Source: Ottowia sp. SB7-C50 (GTDB lineage: Bacteria; Pseudomonadota; Gammaproteobacteria; Burkholderiales; Burkholderiaceae_C). From it: DNA of 64,000 nucleotides. Of this stretch, positions 45,854 through 55,528 are shown in pieces. How positions within the stretch are numbered: the first letter of the stretch is position 1; the number at the start of each line of letters is the position of its first letter. Under the pieces are notes generated by a model. That model saw nothing but the letters and a program-made list of their open reading frames with translations. It was not told the origin of the DNA and did not search any database. Position numbers and translations under genes: made by a program. The DNA is taken from assembly GCF_033110285.1 (NCBI RefSeq), contig NZ_CP136995.1, positions 2,108,001 to 2,172,000 of the forward strand, read 5' to 3'.

Positions 45854-47143
45854 ATGCCTACCCGCCGCAAGAAGAAGATGCTCTGGACCATCGCCATCAC
45901 CGCGCTCGTGACTGTGCTGGCCGTGGTCCTGGCGATGAACTTCGCCACGCCCGAGAAGAAGCTCGAGCGCAAGATCGACCACCGCTACGCCATCAGCGCC
46001 CCGCAATACCGGCGCGAGATGAGCGTGATGCTCGGCCCCGCCATCGTCGGCGGCAACCGCGTCGAAGAATTGCAGAACGGGGACGAGATCTTTCCCGCCA
46101 TGCTCAAGGCCATTCGCGCGGCCAGCAAGACCATCACCTTCGAGACCTACATCTACTGGTCGGGCGACATCGGCAAGGAGCTGGCCGAAGCGCTGGCCGA
46201 GCGCGCCAAGGCGGGCGTGAAGGTGTCGGTGCTGCTCGACTGGGTGGGCAGCATCAAGATGGACGAGGCGCTGATCCAGACGATGAAGGATGCCGGCGTG
46301 CAGGTGGAGCGCTACCGCCCGCTGCACTGGTACAACCTGGGCCGCATGAACAACCGCACCCACCGCAAGCTGCTGGTGGTGGATGGGCGGATCGCCTTCA
46401 CCGGCGGCGTGGGCGTGGCCGAGCAATGGACGGGCCACGCGCAAGACCCGGACCACTGGCGCGACATGCACTTCCGGGTGGAAGGCCCGGTGGTGGCGCA
46501 GTTCCAGGCTGCCTTCAACGACAACTGGATCAAGACCACGGGCGAAGTGCTGAACGGCGCCGACCACTTTCCGCCGCCGCAAAAGGCGGGCGACATGGAC
46601 GCGCACATGTTCATCTCGTCACCCGCCGGCGGCAGCGAGAGCATGCACCTGATGTACCTGATGGGCATTGCCGCGGCCGACCGGTCGATCGACCTGCAGG
46701 CGTCGTACTTCGTGCCCGACGAGTTGATCCACAAGGCGCTGATCGCGGCGCGCCAGCGCGGCGTGAAGGTGCGCATTTTGGTGCCGGGCGAGCACATCGA
46801 TTCGGACACCGTGCGGCTGGCCTCCAAGGCCGAATGGGGGCCGTTGCTGCAGGCGGGCGTGGAGATCCACGAATACCTGCCGACGATGATGCACAACAAG
46901 CTGCTCATCATCGACCAGGAAATGACGTCGGTCGGATCGACCAACTTCGACGTGCGCTCGTTCCGCCTCAACGACGAGGCGAGCCTGAACGTGTACGACC
47001 GTGGCTTCGCGCAGAAGATGACGCACGTGTTCGAGGAAGACCTGAAGCACACCAAGCGCTACACCTTCGAGGTGTGGGAAAAGCGCCCGGTGAAGGACAA
47101 GCTCATCGAGCGCTTCGTACTGCCAATCAAGTCGCAGCTCTGA
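45854..47143 (+). CDS. Phospholipase D / cardiolipin synthase family protein
   Basis: 429 residues. One N-terminal transmembrane helix, then two HKD motifs: HRKLLVVDGRIAFTGGVG and HNKLLIIDQEMTSVGSTNFD. The ClsA/ClsC-type family makes cardiolipin or related lipids. Start at 45854 with GGGGTGG nearby; 45842 is an alternative. A copy of the dispersed repeat begins at the stop codon. Divergent from korC with 243 bp between them, a region with no other gene. Confidence 0.88.
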   Translation: MPTRRKKKMLWTIAITALVTVLAVVLAMNFATPEKKLERKIDHRYAISAPQYRREMSVMLGPAIVGGNRVEELQNGDEIFPAMLKAIRAASKTITFETYIYWSGDIGKELAEALAERAKAGVKVSVLLDWVGSIKMDEALIQTMKDAGVQVERYRPLHWYNLGRMNNRTHRKLLVVDGRIAFTGGVGVAEQWTGHAQDPDHWRDMHFRVEGPVVAQFQAAFNDNWIKTTGEVLNGADHFPPPQKAGDMDAHMFISSPAGGSESMHLMYLMGIAAADRSIDLQASYFVPDELIHKALIAARQRGVKVRILVPGEHIDSDTVRLASKAEWGPLLQAGVEIHEYLPTMMHNKLLIIDQEMTSVGSTNFDVRSFRLNDEASLNVYDRGFAQKMTHVFEEDLKHTKRYTFEVWEKRPVKDKLIERFVLPIKSQL

Positions 47144-47200
47144 TTGCTATCTTTTAAATAGCTTCTCGCGCCTTTCCATCAAGCGCTGAGGGCTGAAAAG
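47143..47200 (+). repeat. Dispersed AT-rich repeat copy after the PLD gene
   Basis: GATTGCTATCTTTTAAATAG, CTTCTCGCGCCTTTCCATCA, AGCGCTGAGGGC. It runs into the 3' end of the VOC-protein gene. Confidence 0.62.
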
Positions 47201-47652
47201 GCCTGAATGACTTCGGGCGGCGCCTGCACCAGCTCGATCAACACGCCCTCGCCCGCAATCGGAAATTCGTCGTTCGCCTTGGGGTGCAGGAAGGTGATGT
47301 CGTAACCCGCGGCCCCCTTGCGGATGCCGCCCGGCGCAAAGCGCACGCCTTGCGCCGTCAGCCATTCGACGGCCTTGGGCAAATCATCAATCCACAGGCC
47401 GATGTGGTTGAGCGGTGTGGTGTGCACCGCCGGCTTCTTCTCGGGGTCGAGCGGCTGCATCAGGTCGACCTCGACCTTGAACGGGCCTGAACCGATGGCG
47501 CAGATGTCCTCGTCGACGTTCTCGCGCTCGCTCTTGAACGTGCCGGTTTTTTCCAGACCGAACATATCGACCCACAGCGTCTGCAGCCGTTGCTTGTCGG
47601 GGCCGCCGATGGCGATCTGCTGTATGCCGAGGACTTTGAAGGGACGTGTCAT
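47179..47652 (-). CDS. VOC-superfamily (glyoxalase-like) protein
   Basis: 157 residues. Paired beta-alpha-beta-beta-beta units with candidate metal ligands ([21 protein letters not shown] and [10 protein letters not shown]). Looks like a glyoxalase/bleomycin-resistance-type dioxygenase. Substrate unknown. GGAG precedes the ATG. The C-terminal FSALSA lies in the repeat that starts at 47143. Confidence 0.82.
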   Translation of the reverse strand: MTRPFKVLGIQQIAIGGPDKQRLQTLWVDMFGLEKTGTFKSERENVDEDICAIGSGPFKVEVDLMQPLDPEKKPAVHTTPLNHIGLWIDDLPKAVEWLTAQGVRFAPGGIRKGAAGYDITFLHPKANDEFPIAGEGVLIELVQAPPEVIQAFSALSA

Positions 47653-47681
47653 GGGTTAGCTCCAGGTGGTGATGTTGATTT

Positions 47682-47780
47682 TTTGAACGCAAAGGACGCA
47701 AAGACTTCGCAAAAGCGCAAAGAAAATTTCAGTGCTGTTCGGCGTCTTTTTGCGCCACTTTCGCGTTCTTTGCGTTCAAA
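47682..47780. repeat. 99-bp inverted repeat of CGCAAAG units
   Basis: TTTGAACGCAAAG at 47682 and CTTTGCGTTCAAA at 47768 are complementary; the space between also pairs in part (CGCAAAAGCGCAAAG versus CTTTTTGCGCCACTTTCGCG). Similar runs of AACGCAAAGGACGCAAAG are common in unrelated bacteria. Lies between pncA and the VOC gene and could form a large hairpin. Confidence 0.75.
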
Positions 47781-47784
47781 GGTT

Positions 47785-48420
47785 TCAGCTGTTTAAAAAG
47801 CCGGCTGAGTCGACACGCCCCACGCCGGCCGCCGCCATGTCGGCCCAGGCGGTGGCCAGCGAGCCGTTCAGGTCGATGGCGCGGCAGGCGTCCTCGATCA
47901 CCGTGGCTTCAAAGCCGGCGGCGCGGGCGTCCAGCGCGCTCCAGGCGACGCAATAGTCGGTGGCCAGGCCGCACAGGTACAGCGCCGTGATGCCGCGCGC
48001 CTTGAGGTACGCGGCCAGGCCCGTGCTGGTGCGGCGGTCGGCTTCGACGAAGGCCGAGTAGCTGTCGACGTGGCGGTGGAAGCCCTTGCGGATGATGAGC
48101 TGTGCCTGCGGAGCGTGCAGAGCGTCGTGCAATGCGGCATCGCGCGTGCCCTGCACGCAGTGCGTGGGCCACAGCACCTGTTCGCCATAAGGCAAGGTGA
48201 TGGTTTCGAACGGTGCGCGGCCCGGGTGGTTGGCGGCAAACGAGATGTGGTCGACCGGGTGCCAGTCCTGCGTCAGCACCACATTGGCGAAACGCGGCGC
48301 GATGCGGTTGATGACGGGCACGATGGCATCGCCGTCGGCGACCGGCAAACCGCCGCCGGGCATGAAGCCGTACTGCACATCCACGATGAGCAAGGCCTCA
48401 GAATCTTTGAACGTCGTCAT
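47785..48420 (-). CDS. pncA: Nicotinamidase
   Basis: 211 residues. Converts nicotinamide to nicotinate in NAD salvage. Catalytic triad candidates: Asp in [13 protein letters not shown], Lys in [16 protein letters not shown], Cys in [16 protein letters not shown]. Metal-site residues DWHPVDH are present. Start ATG at 48420. Stop is next to the 99-bp inverted repeat. Confidence 0.93.
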   Translation of the reverse strand: MTTFKDSEALLIVDVQYGFMPGGGLPVADGDAIVPVINRIAPRFANVVLTQDWHPVDHISFAANHPGRAPFETITLPYGEQVLWPTHCVQGTRDAALHDALHAPQAQLIIRKGFHRHVDSYSAFVEADRRTSTGLAAYLKARGITALYLCGLATDYCVAWSALDARAAGFEATVIEDACRAIDLNGSLATAWADMAAAGVGRVDSAGFLNS

Positions 48421-48522
48421 GGTGGTGTGCAGAAGCGGTCAGCGGTCTCAAATATCAATGAAATCGGGCGTTGGCGCCGGTGGACAGGGCTATTTTAGCT
48501 ATCAAAATAAAAGCATACCCGG

Positions 48523-49632
48523 TCAACGCACGCGCTGGATGGCGGGCAGCACCTGGCCGCGGATCAGCATCAGCGCCTGGCCGCGCGACATGCTTTCGGC
48601 GTGGCGGCGCGACGTCACGGCCACCACCAGATCGAGCGGCGGGTACACGTAAATCCACTGCCCGCCATACCCGTTGGCCATGGCGGTGCGGCGCTCGGCC
48701 TTGCGGCTGGGCGCGGTGGGCGACACCCACCACAGGTAGCCGTAGGCAGAAAACAGCGGTGCGCCGCCGGCGTTCTGCCGCTCGGTGGCCGCGCGCACGT
48801 ACGCGGCCGGCACCAGCGCCCGGCCCTGCCAGCGGCCTTCGTTCAGCACCAGTTCACCCAACCGCGCCATGCCGCGCGTGGTGAGCGACAGACCCAGCGC
48901 CCCCAGGTCATGCCCTGCAGCGCCCTGGCGCCAGTCGAAAGCATGAATGCCCAGCGGCTCGAACAGGCGCTGGCGCGCGTAGGTCGACAGCGGCTGCTGC
49001 AGCGCGTTGGCCAACGCCATGGCCAGCAAGTTGGCCGCGCCGTTGTCGTAGGTGAACTTCTTGCCGGGATCGTCCAGAAAGGGACGGCGCACGATCCAGC
49101 CCAGGTCGTCGTCGCGGTCGCGCTGCGCGGTCTGCTCTCCTGGCCAACCGGCCGTCATGGTCAGCAGATGTTCAAAGCGCAGGCGCTGCACGCGCGCATC
49201 GGCGCCCATGCGCAGCAGCTGCGGCAGCCGCAGGGCAACCAGCTCCTGCGGGCCGCGCACATGCCCATCGGCCTGCGCCTGGCCAAACAGCAAGGCCAGC
49301 ACGCTCTTGGTCACCGACTGCGTGTCCTGCAGGGTATCGGCGGTGAGGCCGGTGCGATAGAACTCGAAGGCCAGGTGCCCGCGATGCACCACCGCCACGC
49401 TTTGCACATCGGGCAACTGCGACTGGATGTGGGCAGGCAGGCCGCTGAAGGCGCGCTGGTGCTGCGCGGCCAGCACGGCGGGCGCTGGCGGCCATGTGAC
49501 CGGTGCGGCATCGGCCACGCGCTGCGCATAGGCTGGCAACGCCGGCCCGAAGGCGCCCGCCATCGCCAGCAGCGCGGCCGCCAGCACGCGCCGGCGGCCT
49601 ACCTTGCCCTGCCGAAGGATCGACCTGCGCAT
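48523..49632 (-). CDS. Serine hydrolase (beta-lactamase/DD-peptidase fold)
   Basis: 369 residues with a signal peptide (GRRRVLAAALLAMAGAFGPA then LPAYAQ). SxxK motif in DTQSVTKSVLALLFG, YxN-like Tyr in KFTYDNGAANLLA, and a third motif near NGYGGQWIYVYP. Class C beta-lactamase-like, likely an esterase or peptidase rather than a resistance enzyme. Relatives are common next to unrelated genes. Confidence 0.85.
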   Translation of the reverse strand: MRRSILRQGKVGRRRVLAAALLAMAGAFGPALPAYAQRVADAAPVTWPPAPAVLAAQHQRAFSGLPAHIQSQLPDVQSVAVVHRGHLAFEFYRTGLTADTLQDTQSVTKSVLALLFGQAQADGHVRGPQELVALRLPQLLRMGADARVQRLRFEHLLTMTAGWPGEQTAQRDRDDDLGWIVRRPFLDDPGKKFTYDNGAANLLAMALANALQQPLSTYARQRLFEPLGIHAFDWRQGAAGHDLGALGLSLTTRGMARLGELVLNEGRWQGRALVPAAYVRAATERQNAGGAPLFSAYGYLWWVSPTAPSRKAERRTAMANGYGGQWIYVYPPLDLVVAVTSRRHAESMSRGQALMLIRGQVLPAIQRVR

Positions 49633-49644
49633 GGGTTCAACCAT

Positions 49645-49706
49645 AAAACGGGCGCGAGCGCTGTTCATGCAAAGGCGCGGAGCTATATTTTTCATAGCTT
49701 TCAGCC
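49645..49706 (-). repeat. Dispersed AT-rich repeat copy
   Basis: Minus strand AAAGCTATGAAAAATATAGC, TCCGCGCCTTTGCATGAACA, GCGCTCGCGCCC. It occupies the space between the serine hydrolase and the DUF167 gene. Confidence 0.6.
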
Positions 49707-49736
49707 AATCCAGCCTGGTCAACCCATCTGCCACGC

Positions 49737-50075
49737 TCAGCCCTCGCCCACCGCCAGCCATTGCGCCAGCAAGGCCTGCCCGGCCGCCAGTTCACTGGCC
49801 GACGCAAAGCGAATGCCCAACACCTTTTGCCGCCCTGCCGCACCGTGCAGCAACTCGACCTGCTTTTTGGGCACGCCGAAAGCCGACGCCGCCCAGTCGA
49901 TCAGCGCCGTGTTCGCCTTGCCGTCGACCGGCGGCGCGCCCAGCCGCACGCGCAACGCACCCCCGTGCGAACCCGCCGCCTCGGTTCGCTTGGCGCCCGG
50001 GGTGGCGTGGATCGGCAGCTTGAGCAGGTGCGCGGCCACGGCGGTCAGCGCGGTTGCAAATGGCGGCGCAGCCAC
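49737..50075 (-). CDS. DUF167 (YggU-like) protein
   Basis: 112 residues. The core LPIHATPGAKRTEAAGSHGG, LRVRLGAPPVDGKANTALID and PKKQVELLHGAAGRQKVLGI is the DUF167 pattern. Function unknown. The GTG start at 50075 lies inside the end of the doc gene (31-bp overlap), so the two are linked in translation, or a later start is used. Confidence 0.85.
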   Translation of the reverse strand: MAAPPFATALTAVAAHLLKLPIHATPGAKRTEAAGSHGGALRVRLGAPPVDGKANTALIDWAASAFGVPKKQVELLHGAAGRQKVLGIRFASASELAAGQALLAQWLAVGEG

Positions 50076-50446
50076 GCGGCGAAGGCGGCTTCGTCGATAT
50101 CGCTGGCGGCGAGGGCCAGGGTGGTCAGGACACAGTCGACGTGCGGCGCCTGAATACGATGGCCATTGAGCCGCAGGAACAGCTGAGCAGCCACGAAGCC
50201 CGTGCGTTTATTGCCATCAATGAATGGATGATTTCGCACCAAGCCAAAGGCGTAGGCAGCCGCCAGATCCGCGATATCGGGCTCCCCGTAGTTGGCCAGT
50301 TGCCGCGGACGTGCCAGTGAGGAATCGAACAAACCCTCGTCGCGCACACCGGTGGCGCCGCCATGCTCGGCCAGCTGCTCTTCATGCACGGCCAGAAGCA
50401 CCTCACGCGACAACCAACGCCAAGCCTGGTTGGCAGCGGCAATCAC
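50045..50446 (-). CDS. doc: Doc-type (Fic/death-on-curing) toxin
   Basis: 133 residues with the Fic/Doc signature HPFIDGNKRTGFVAAQLFLR in the middle; N-terminus has VLLAVHEEQLAEHGGATGVR. Doc proteins phosphorylate elongation factor Tu (established for P1 Doc). GTG start overlaps the antitoxin stop (GTGA). The antitoxin upstream is an AbrB-type protein rather than Phd, an AbrB/Doc pairing. Confidence 0.9.
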   Translation of the reverse strand: MIAAANQAWRWLSREVLLAVHEEQLAEHGGATGVRDEGLFDSSLARPRQLANYGEPDIADLAAAYAFGLVRNHPFIDGNKRTGFVAAQLFLRLNGHRIQAPHVDCVLTTLALAASDIDEAAFAAWLRRHLQPR

Positions 50447-50676
50447 TTGGCCAACTCGCGCAACACGTCGCGGTATTCCTTCATGATCTCGCGCGCCACC
50501 TCCATCTGCTCGGCAAACTCGGCGTCATAAGGCCGCAGGGTCACGCCGTCGGGAACCTCGGTGACGTACAACGAGTCACCCTTGCCGACCTTCAGTCGGG
50601 CCAGCATCTCCTTCGGGAGGATGACCCCCACCGAGTTACCAATCTGCGTGACTTTGAGGGCGACAGCGGTGGACAT
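50443..50676 (-). CDS. AbrB/SpoVT-type antitoxin
   Basis: 77 residues. The N-terminal swapped-hairpin DNA-binding motif VTQIGNSVGVILPKEMLARL is typical of AbrB/MazE-like antitoxins; the C-terminal helix (EQMEVAREIMKEYRDVLREL) would bind the Doc toxin. A GGAG site precedes the ATG. A perfect palindrome (50704-50719) lies 27 bp upstream and is the likely operator. Confidence 0.87.
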   Translation of the reverse strand: MSTAVALKVTQIGNSVGVILPKEMLARLKVGKGDSLYVTEVPDGVTLRPYDAEFAEQMEVAREIMKEYRDVLRELAK

Positions 50677-50703
50677 GGCGGGGCTCCGATCGATGCGGCA
50701 AGT

Positions 50704-50719
50704 TATAACAATCGTTATA
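50704..50719. promoter_or_regulatory. Palindromic operator upstream of the AbrB/Doc pair
   Basis: TATAAC-AATC-GTTATA is a perfect inverted repeat in an AT-rich spot. It sits where the promoter would be for the antitoxin gene, matching the usual autorepression of AbrB-type antitoxins. Confidence 0.65.
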
Positions 50720-50764
50720 TCTTAATCCCGCCTTGCCTCATCCGCAAGCAAGGCCCTCGCTCGC

Positions 50765-52825
50765 CTATTCAAACTCCACAATGGGCTGATCGACCGCCAG
50801 GCTGTCGCCCTTCTTCGCGCGCACTTCCTTCACCACGCCGTCGGCGCTGGCGAACAGCACGTTCTCCATCTTCATGGCTTCGATCACGGCCACGCGCTCG
50901 CCGGCCTTGACTTCCTGACCCGGCTGCACGGCCACCTGCACCAGCAGGCCCGGCATGGGCGACAGCACGAACTTGCTCATGTCGGGCGGCGCCTTGTAGG
51001 GCATCAGCTTGTGCAGTTCCGCAGTGCGCGGGTGCATGACGATGGCGTCCATCTGCGTGCCGTTGTGCACCACGCGGATCGCCAGCGGGTTCTTGCCGGC
51101 GCCACGCTGCATCTGCGCCGTGAACGGCTTTCCGTTGACGCTGCCGGTGATCCGCGCGTCGCCGATCTCGTTGTCAATGCTGATGTGATAGGGCTTGTCG
51201 CCCTCGGGCAGATGCAGCGTCAGCGGGGTCGGCTGGCCGGGCAGGGTTTCGCCGGCCGACACGTCGGTGTAGCGGTTGTTGCCGCCCTCGCCCAGCACGC
51301 ACACCGTGAACTGGCGTGCCGGCAGGCGCTTGAAGCCTTCCCAGAACTGGCCCTGCAGCCCGCTGGCGCGGTTGCGGTAGAACATGTGCAGGTGCGCCGC
51401 CAGCGCCTGCAGAAAGTGCGGGTCGTCGTGCGGCACGTCCTCGGCGCGGAAGCCGTGGGCGTAGTGCTCGGCGATGAAGCCGGTGTTGAAATCGCCGCTC
51501 ACGAACTTGGGATGCGCCAGCAGCGCGGCCTGGAACGGGATGTTGCTCTGCACGCCCTTGATGACGAAGGCATTCAGCGCCTCGCGCATGCGGGCAATCG
51601 CGTCGTTGCGATCCGTGCCGTGCACGATGAGCTTGGCGATCATGGAGTCGTAGTACATCGGAATCTCGCCACCGTCGATCACGCCCGTGTCCACGCGCAC
51701 GCCCACGTCGGTCGTCGCCTGGCCCTGGAACAGGTTCTGCTCCGGCGGCTCAAAGCGCACCAGGCGCCCGGTGGACGGCAGGAAGTTGCGGAACGGGTCT
51801 TCGGCGTTGATGCGGCATTCCATCGCCCAGCCAACCTTCTTCACGTCGGCCTGCGTGAAGGCCAGCTTCTCGCCCGCCGCCACGCGGATCATCTGCTCGA
51901 CCAGATCAAGCCCCGTGATCAGCTCCGTCACCGGGTGCTCCACCTGCAGGCGCGTGTTCATCTCCAGAAAGTAGAAGTCCTGGTTCTTGCCGACCACGAA
52001 TTCGACCGTGCCCGCGCTCTGGTACTTCACCGCCTTGGCCAGCGCCACCGCCTGCTCGCCCATCGCCTTGCGCGTGGCGTCGCTGATGAAGGGCGACGGC
52101 GCTTCCTCGATCACCTTCTGGTGCCGGCGCTGGATGGAGCATTCGCGCTCGTTCAGATAGACCACGTTGCCGTGGCTATCGCCCAGCACCTGGATCTCGA
52201 TGTGGCGCGGCTGCTCGACAAACTTCTCGATGAACACGCGGTCGTCGCCAAAACTGTTGCGCGCCTCGTTCTGGCACGCGGCAAAGCCGTCGAACGCTTC
52301 CTGATCGTTGAAGGCCACGCGCAGCCCTTTGCCGCCGCCACCGGCCGAGGCCTTGATCATGACGGGGTAGCCGATGCCCTTGGCAATCTCCACCGCCTTT
52401 TCGGGCGTTTCAATCGCGTCGTTGTAGCCGGGGATGGTGCTGACCTTGGCCTCATTGGCGAGCTTCTTCGATGCGATCTTGTCGCCCATGGCCGCAATCG
52501 AATGCGCCTTGGGGCCGATGAAGGCGATGCCCTCATCCTCGCAGCGCTTGGCAAAGGCTTCGTTCTCGCTCAGGAAACCGTAGCCGGGGTGGATCGCCTG
52601 TGCGCCCGTCTGCTTGGCGGCTTCGATGATCTTGTCGGCCAGCAGATACGACTCACGCGACGGCGGCGGGCCCAGGCGCACCGACTCGTCGGCCATCTGG
52701 ACAAAGCGCGCGTATTTGTCCGCGTCGGAATACACCGCCACGGTGGCGATGCCCATTTTCTTGGCTGTCGCTATGACGCGGCAAGCAATTTCGCCACGGT
52801 TCGCGATAAGGATCTTGGTGAACAT
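50765..52825 (-). CDS. pccA: Propionyl-CoA (acetyl-CoA) carboxylase, biotin-carrying alpha subunit
   Basis: 686 residues. Biotin carboxylase domain (RGEIACRVIATAKKMGIAT, ATP-binding GGGGKGLRVAF, EMNTRLQVEHPVTELITGLD), a BT domain and the C-terminal biotinyl domain with VIEAMKMENVLF (biotinyl Lys). Carboxylates propionyl-CoA with the PccB partner to feed the methylmalonyl pathway. Substrate is assigned by gene context (pccB, meaB, mutase). A dispersed repeat lies just upstream of the start. Confidence 0.92.
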   Translation of the reverse strand: MFTKILIANRGEIACRVIATAKKMGIATVAVYSDADKYARFVQMADESVRLGPPPSRESYLLADKIIEAAKQTGAQAIHPGYGFLSENEAFAKRCEDEGIAFIGPKAHSIAAMGDKIASKKLANEAKVSTIPGYNDAIETPEKAVEIAKGIGYPVMIKASAGGGGKGLRVAFNDQEAFDGFAACQNEARNSFGDDRVFIEKFVEQPRHIEIQVLGDSHGNVVYLNERECSIQRRHQKVIEEAPSPFISDATRKAMGEQAVALAKAVKYQSAGTVEFVVGKNQDFYFLEMNTRLQVEHPVTELITGLDLVEQMIRVAAGEKLAFTQADVKKVGWAMECRINAEDPFRNFLPSTGRLVRFEPPEQNLFQGQATTDVGVRVDTGVIDGGEIPMYYDSMIAKLIVHGTDRNDAIARMREALNAFVIKGVQSNIPFQAALLAHPKFVSGDFNTGFIAEHYAHGFRAEDVPHDDPHFLQALAAHLHMFYRNRASGLQGQFWEGFKRLPARQFTVCVLGEGGNNRYTDVSAGETLPGQPTPLTLHLPEGDKPYHISIDNEIGDARITGSVNGKPFTAQMQRGAGKNPLAIRVVHNGTQMDAIVMHPRTAELHKLMPYKAPPDMSKFVLSPMPGLLVQVAVQPGQEVKAGERVAVIEAMKMENVLFASADGVVKEVRAKKGDSLAVDQPIVEFE

Positions 52826-52849
52826 GATGCTGATATTCCTAATGATTCT

Positions 52850-52900
52850 GGCCTGCAGCGCCCATTTAGCAAGCGCAAGCAGCTATTGATTTCAGAGCGG
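52850..52900 (-). repeat. Dispersed AT-rich repeat copy between pccB and pccA
   Basis: Minus strand: GAAATCAATAGCTGCTTGCG, CTTGCTAAATGGGCGCTGCA, GGCC. It fills the 66-bp gap and covers the pccB stop. Confidence 0.62.
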
Positions 52901-54424
52901 AATGTTCCCGTGCTTGCGCCACGGGTTCTCCAGCTTCTTGTCCTTCAGCATCGCCAGGCTGCGGCAGATGCGCTTGCGCGTTTCGTGCGGCTGGATCACG
53001 TCGTCGATGAAGCCACGGCTGCCGGCGACGAAGGGGTTGGCGAAGCGGGCCTTGTATTCGGCCTCGCGCTTGGCCAGCTTTTCGGGGTCGTTCTTGTCTT
53101 CCCGGAAGATGATCTCGACCGCGCCCTTGGCGCCCATCACCGCGATCTCGGCGTTGGGCCAGGCCAGGTTGACGTCGCCACGCAAGTGCTTGGAGGCCAT
53201 CACGTCGTACGCGCCGCCGTAGGCCTTGCGCGTGATGACGGTGATCTTCGGCACCGTGCATTCGGCATACGCGTACAGCAATTTGGCCCCGTGCTTGATG
53301 ATGCCGCCGTATTCCTGCGCTGTGCCGGGCATGAAGCCGGGCACATCGACAAAGGTGATGACGGGGATGTTGAAGGCATCGCAAAAGCGCACGAAGCGCG
53401 CGGCCTTGATGCTGCTCTTGATGTCGAGGCAGCCCGCCAGCACCAGCGGCTGGTTGGCCACGATGCCAACCACGTTGCCATCCATGCGCGCCATGCCGAT
53501 GACGATGTTGGCGGCGTAGTCGGGCTGCAGTTCGAAGAACTCGCCATCGTCCACCGTCTTGGTGATGGCTTCCTTGATGTCGTAGGGCAGGTTGGGGTTG
53601 TCCGGGACCAGCGTGTCGAGGCTCTTGTCGGCGCGGTCGACCTTGTCCAGCGTGGGCCGGTACGGCGCTTTCTCGCGGTTGCTGGCGGGGATGTAGTTGA
53701 AGAAGCGCCGCAGCATCAGCAGCGCCTCGACGTCGTTCTCGAACGCCAGGTCGGCCACGCCGCTCTTGGTGTTGTGCGTCAGCGCGCCACCCAGTTCCTC
53801 GGCCGTCACGCTCTCGTGCGTCACGGTCTTGACCACCTCGGGGCCGGTGACGAACATGTAGCTGGTGTCCTTCACCATGAAGATGAAGTCGGTCATGGCA
53901 GGGCTGTACACCGCGCCGCCCGCGCACGGGCCCATGATCATGCTGATCTGCGGGATGACGCCCGAGGCCATCACGTTGCGCTGGAACACTTCGGCATAGC
54001 CGCCGAGCGAGGCCACGCCTTCCTGGATGCGCGCGCCGCCTGAATCGTTGAGGCCGATGACGGGCGCGCCCACCTTTATGGCCTGGTCCATCAGCTTGCA
54101 GATCTTCTCGGCGTGCGCCTCGCTCAGGGCACCGCCGAACACGGTGAAGTCCTGGCTGAACACGAAGACCAAGCGGCCATTGATGGTGCCGTAGCCGATC
54201 ACCACGCCGTCGCCCGGGATGTGCGTGGCGTCCATGCCGAAGTCGGCGCAGCGGTGCTCGACGAACATGTCCCACTCTTCGAAGCTGCCAGCGTCCAGCA
54301 GCACCTCGATGCGCTCACGCGCGGTGAGCTTGCCTTTGCCGTGCTGCGCGTCAATGCGCTTTTGCCCGCCGCCCAGGCGGGCGGCGGCGCGCTTTTGTTC
54401 GAGTTGTTCAAGAATCAGCTTCAT
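52892..54424 (-). CDS. pccB: Propionyl-CoA carboxylase carboxyltransferase beta subunit
   Basis: 510 residues. Two crotonase-like halves: the acyl-CoA site ([20 protein letters not shown]) and the biotin-binding half ([40 protein letters not shown]). Partner of PccA. Has a GAAGGA ribosome site. The region after it toward meaB carries another repeat copy. Confidence 0.95.
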   Translation of the reverse strand: MKLILEQLEQKRAAARLGGGQKRIDAQHGKGKLTARERIEVLLDAGSFEEWDMFVEHRCADFGMDATHIPGDGVVIGYGTINGRLVFVFSQDFTVFGGALSEAHAEKICKLMDQAIKVGAPVIGLNDSGGARIQEGVASLGGYAEVFQRNVMASGVIPQISMIMGPCAGGAVYSPAMTDFIFMVKDTSYMFVTGPEVVKTVTHESVTAEELGGALTHNTKSGVADLAFENDVEALLMLRRFFNYIPASNREKAPYRPTLDKVDRADKSLDTLVPDNPNLPYDIKEAITKTVDDGEFFELQPDYAANIVIGMARMDGNVVGIVANQPLVLAGCLDIKSSIKAARFVRFCDAFNIPVITFVDVPGFMPGTAQEYGGIIKHGAKLLYAYAECTVPKITVITRKAYGGAYDVMASKHLRGDVNLAWPNAEIAVMGAKGAVEIIFREDKNDPEKLAKREAEYKARFANPFVAGSRGFIDDVIQPHETRKRICRSLAMLKDKKLENPWRKHGNIPL

Positions 54425-54457
54425 GGGGTTCCTTCGCTTTGGATTCGCTCGTTCTAT

Positions 54458-54515
54458 GAATTAAATGGGCCTCTGGCGCTTGCCAGATCAAGATGTATTG
54501 CTATCTTTTATGACG
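54458..54515 (-). repeat. Dispersed AT-rich repeat copy between meaB and pccB
   Basis: Minus strand: AAAAGATAGCAATACATCTT, GATCTGGCAAGCGCCAGAGG, CCCATTT. It covers the end of meaB. Confidence 0.58.
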
Positions 54516-55515
54516 TATTGGACAGCTGCGCTGCCAGCAGCGTGCGCGCCGCCGTCGATGGCGCCACGCGCCCGGCGGATACGGCCTCCAGCATCGCCGG
54601 CAACTCCGCCCTGACGCCCAGATGCGCGCGAAAGGCGCTTTTCAGGCCCGCGTCGATGCGTTCCCACATCCACGCCAGGTTCTGCTGCTGGCGCCGTGCG
54701 GCCAGGCGCCCGTTGGCAGTTTGCAGATCCCGGAACTGCGTGACGGCTTGCCAGAAATCGTCCAGCCCCTCGCCCTTCAAGCCACTGATCTGGATCACGC
54801 GCGGGTGCCACTGGGCCTCGTCGTGGTGGGCATGTTCAGGATTGCCATGCAGGCCGAACAGGCGCAGCGCCGACTGGATCTGCGCCCGCGCGCGCGTGGC
54901 GGCGGCCGGGTCGATGTCGGACTTGTTGATGACCACTAGGTCGGCCAGTTCCATCACGCCCTTCTTGATGGCTTGCAAATCGTCGCCCGCGTTGGGCAAT
55001 TGCAGCAGCACGAACATGTCGGTCATGCCGCTCACCGCCGTTTCGGACTGGCCGACGCCCACAGTCTCGACCAGCACCACGTCGTAGCCCGCCGCTTCAC
55101 ACACCAGCATGGCTTCGCGTGTCTTCTCGGCCACGCCGCCCAGCGTGCCGCTGCTGGGGCTGGGGCGGATGTAGGCAGCTTCCAGTGTCGAGAGCCGATC
55201 CATGCGCGTCTTGTCGCCCAGGATGGAGCCGCCCGATACGGTGGATGAGGGGTCAATGGCCAGCACGGCAACGCGATGGCCTTGCTCGATCAGGTACACG
55301 CCGAGCGATTCGATGAAGGTGCTTTTGCCCACGCCGGGTACGCCGCTGATGCCGATGCGCAAAGACTTGCCCGTGTGCGGCAGCAGCGCCGTCAGCAATT
55401 CGTCGCCCTGCGCGCGATGATCGGCGCGCGTCGATTCAAGCAGCGTGATGGCCTTGGCGATGGCGCGGCGCTGGGCGGGGCCAGGGGCGGCGGTGATGGC
55501 GTGCACGGTGGGCAT
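54508..55515 (-). CDS. meaB: Methylmalonyl-CoA mutase-associated GTPase MeaB (ArgK family)
   Basis: 335 residues. G1 GVPGVGKSTFIESLGVYL, AIDPSSTVSGGSILGDKTRM, base motif VETVGVGQSE and NKSD in LVVINKSDID. A G3E GTPase that helps load and protect cobalamin on the mutase. The ATG at 55515 gives MPTVHAIT. It is separated from the mutase gene by a toxin-antitoxin pair. Confidence 0.94.
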   Translation of the reverse strand: MPTVHAITAAPGPAQRRAIAKAITLLESTRADHRAQGDELLTALLPHTGKSLRIGISGVPGVGKSTFIESLGVYLIEQGHRVAVLAIDPSSTVSGGSILGDKTRMDRLSTLEAAYIRPSPSSGTLGGVAEKTREAMLVCEAAGYDVVLVETVGVGQSETAVSGMTDMFVLLQLPNAGDDLQAIKKGVMELADLVVINKSDIDPAAATRARAQIQSALRLFGLHGNPEHAHHDEAQWHPRVIQISGLKGEGLDDFWQAVTQFRDLQTANGRLAARRQQQNLAWMWERIDAGLKSAFRAHLGVRAELPAMLEAVSAGRVAPSTAARTLLAAQLSNTS

Positions 55516-55528
55516 TGCAGGCAGCCGC

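Noticed and set aside
47682-47780. CGCAAAG repeats as a CRISPR array
   Set aside because: They form one inverted repeat with no regular spacers.
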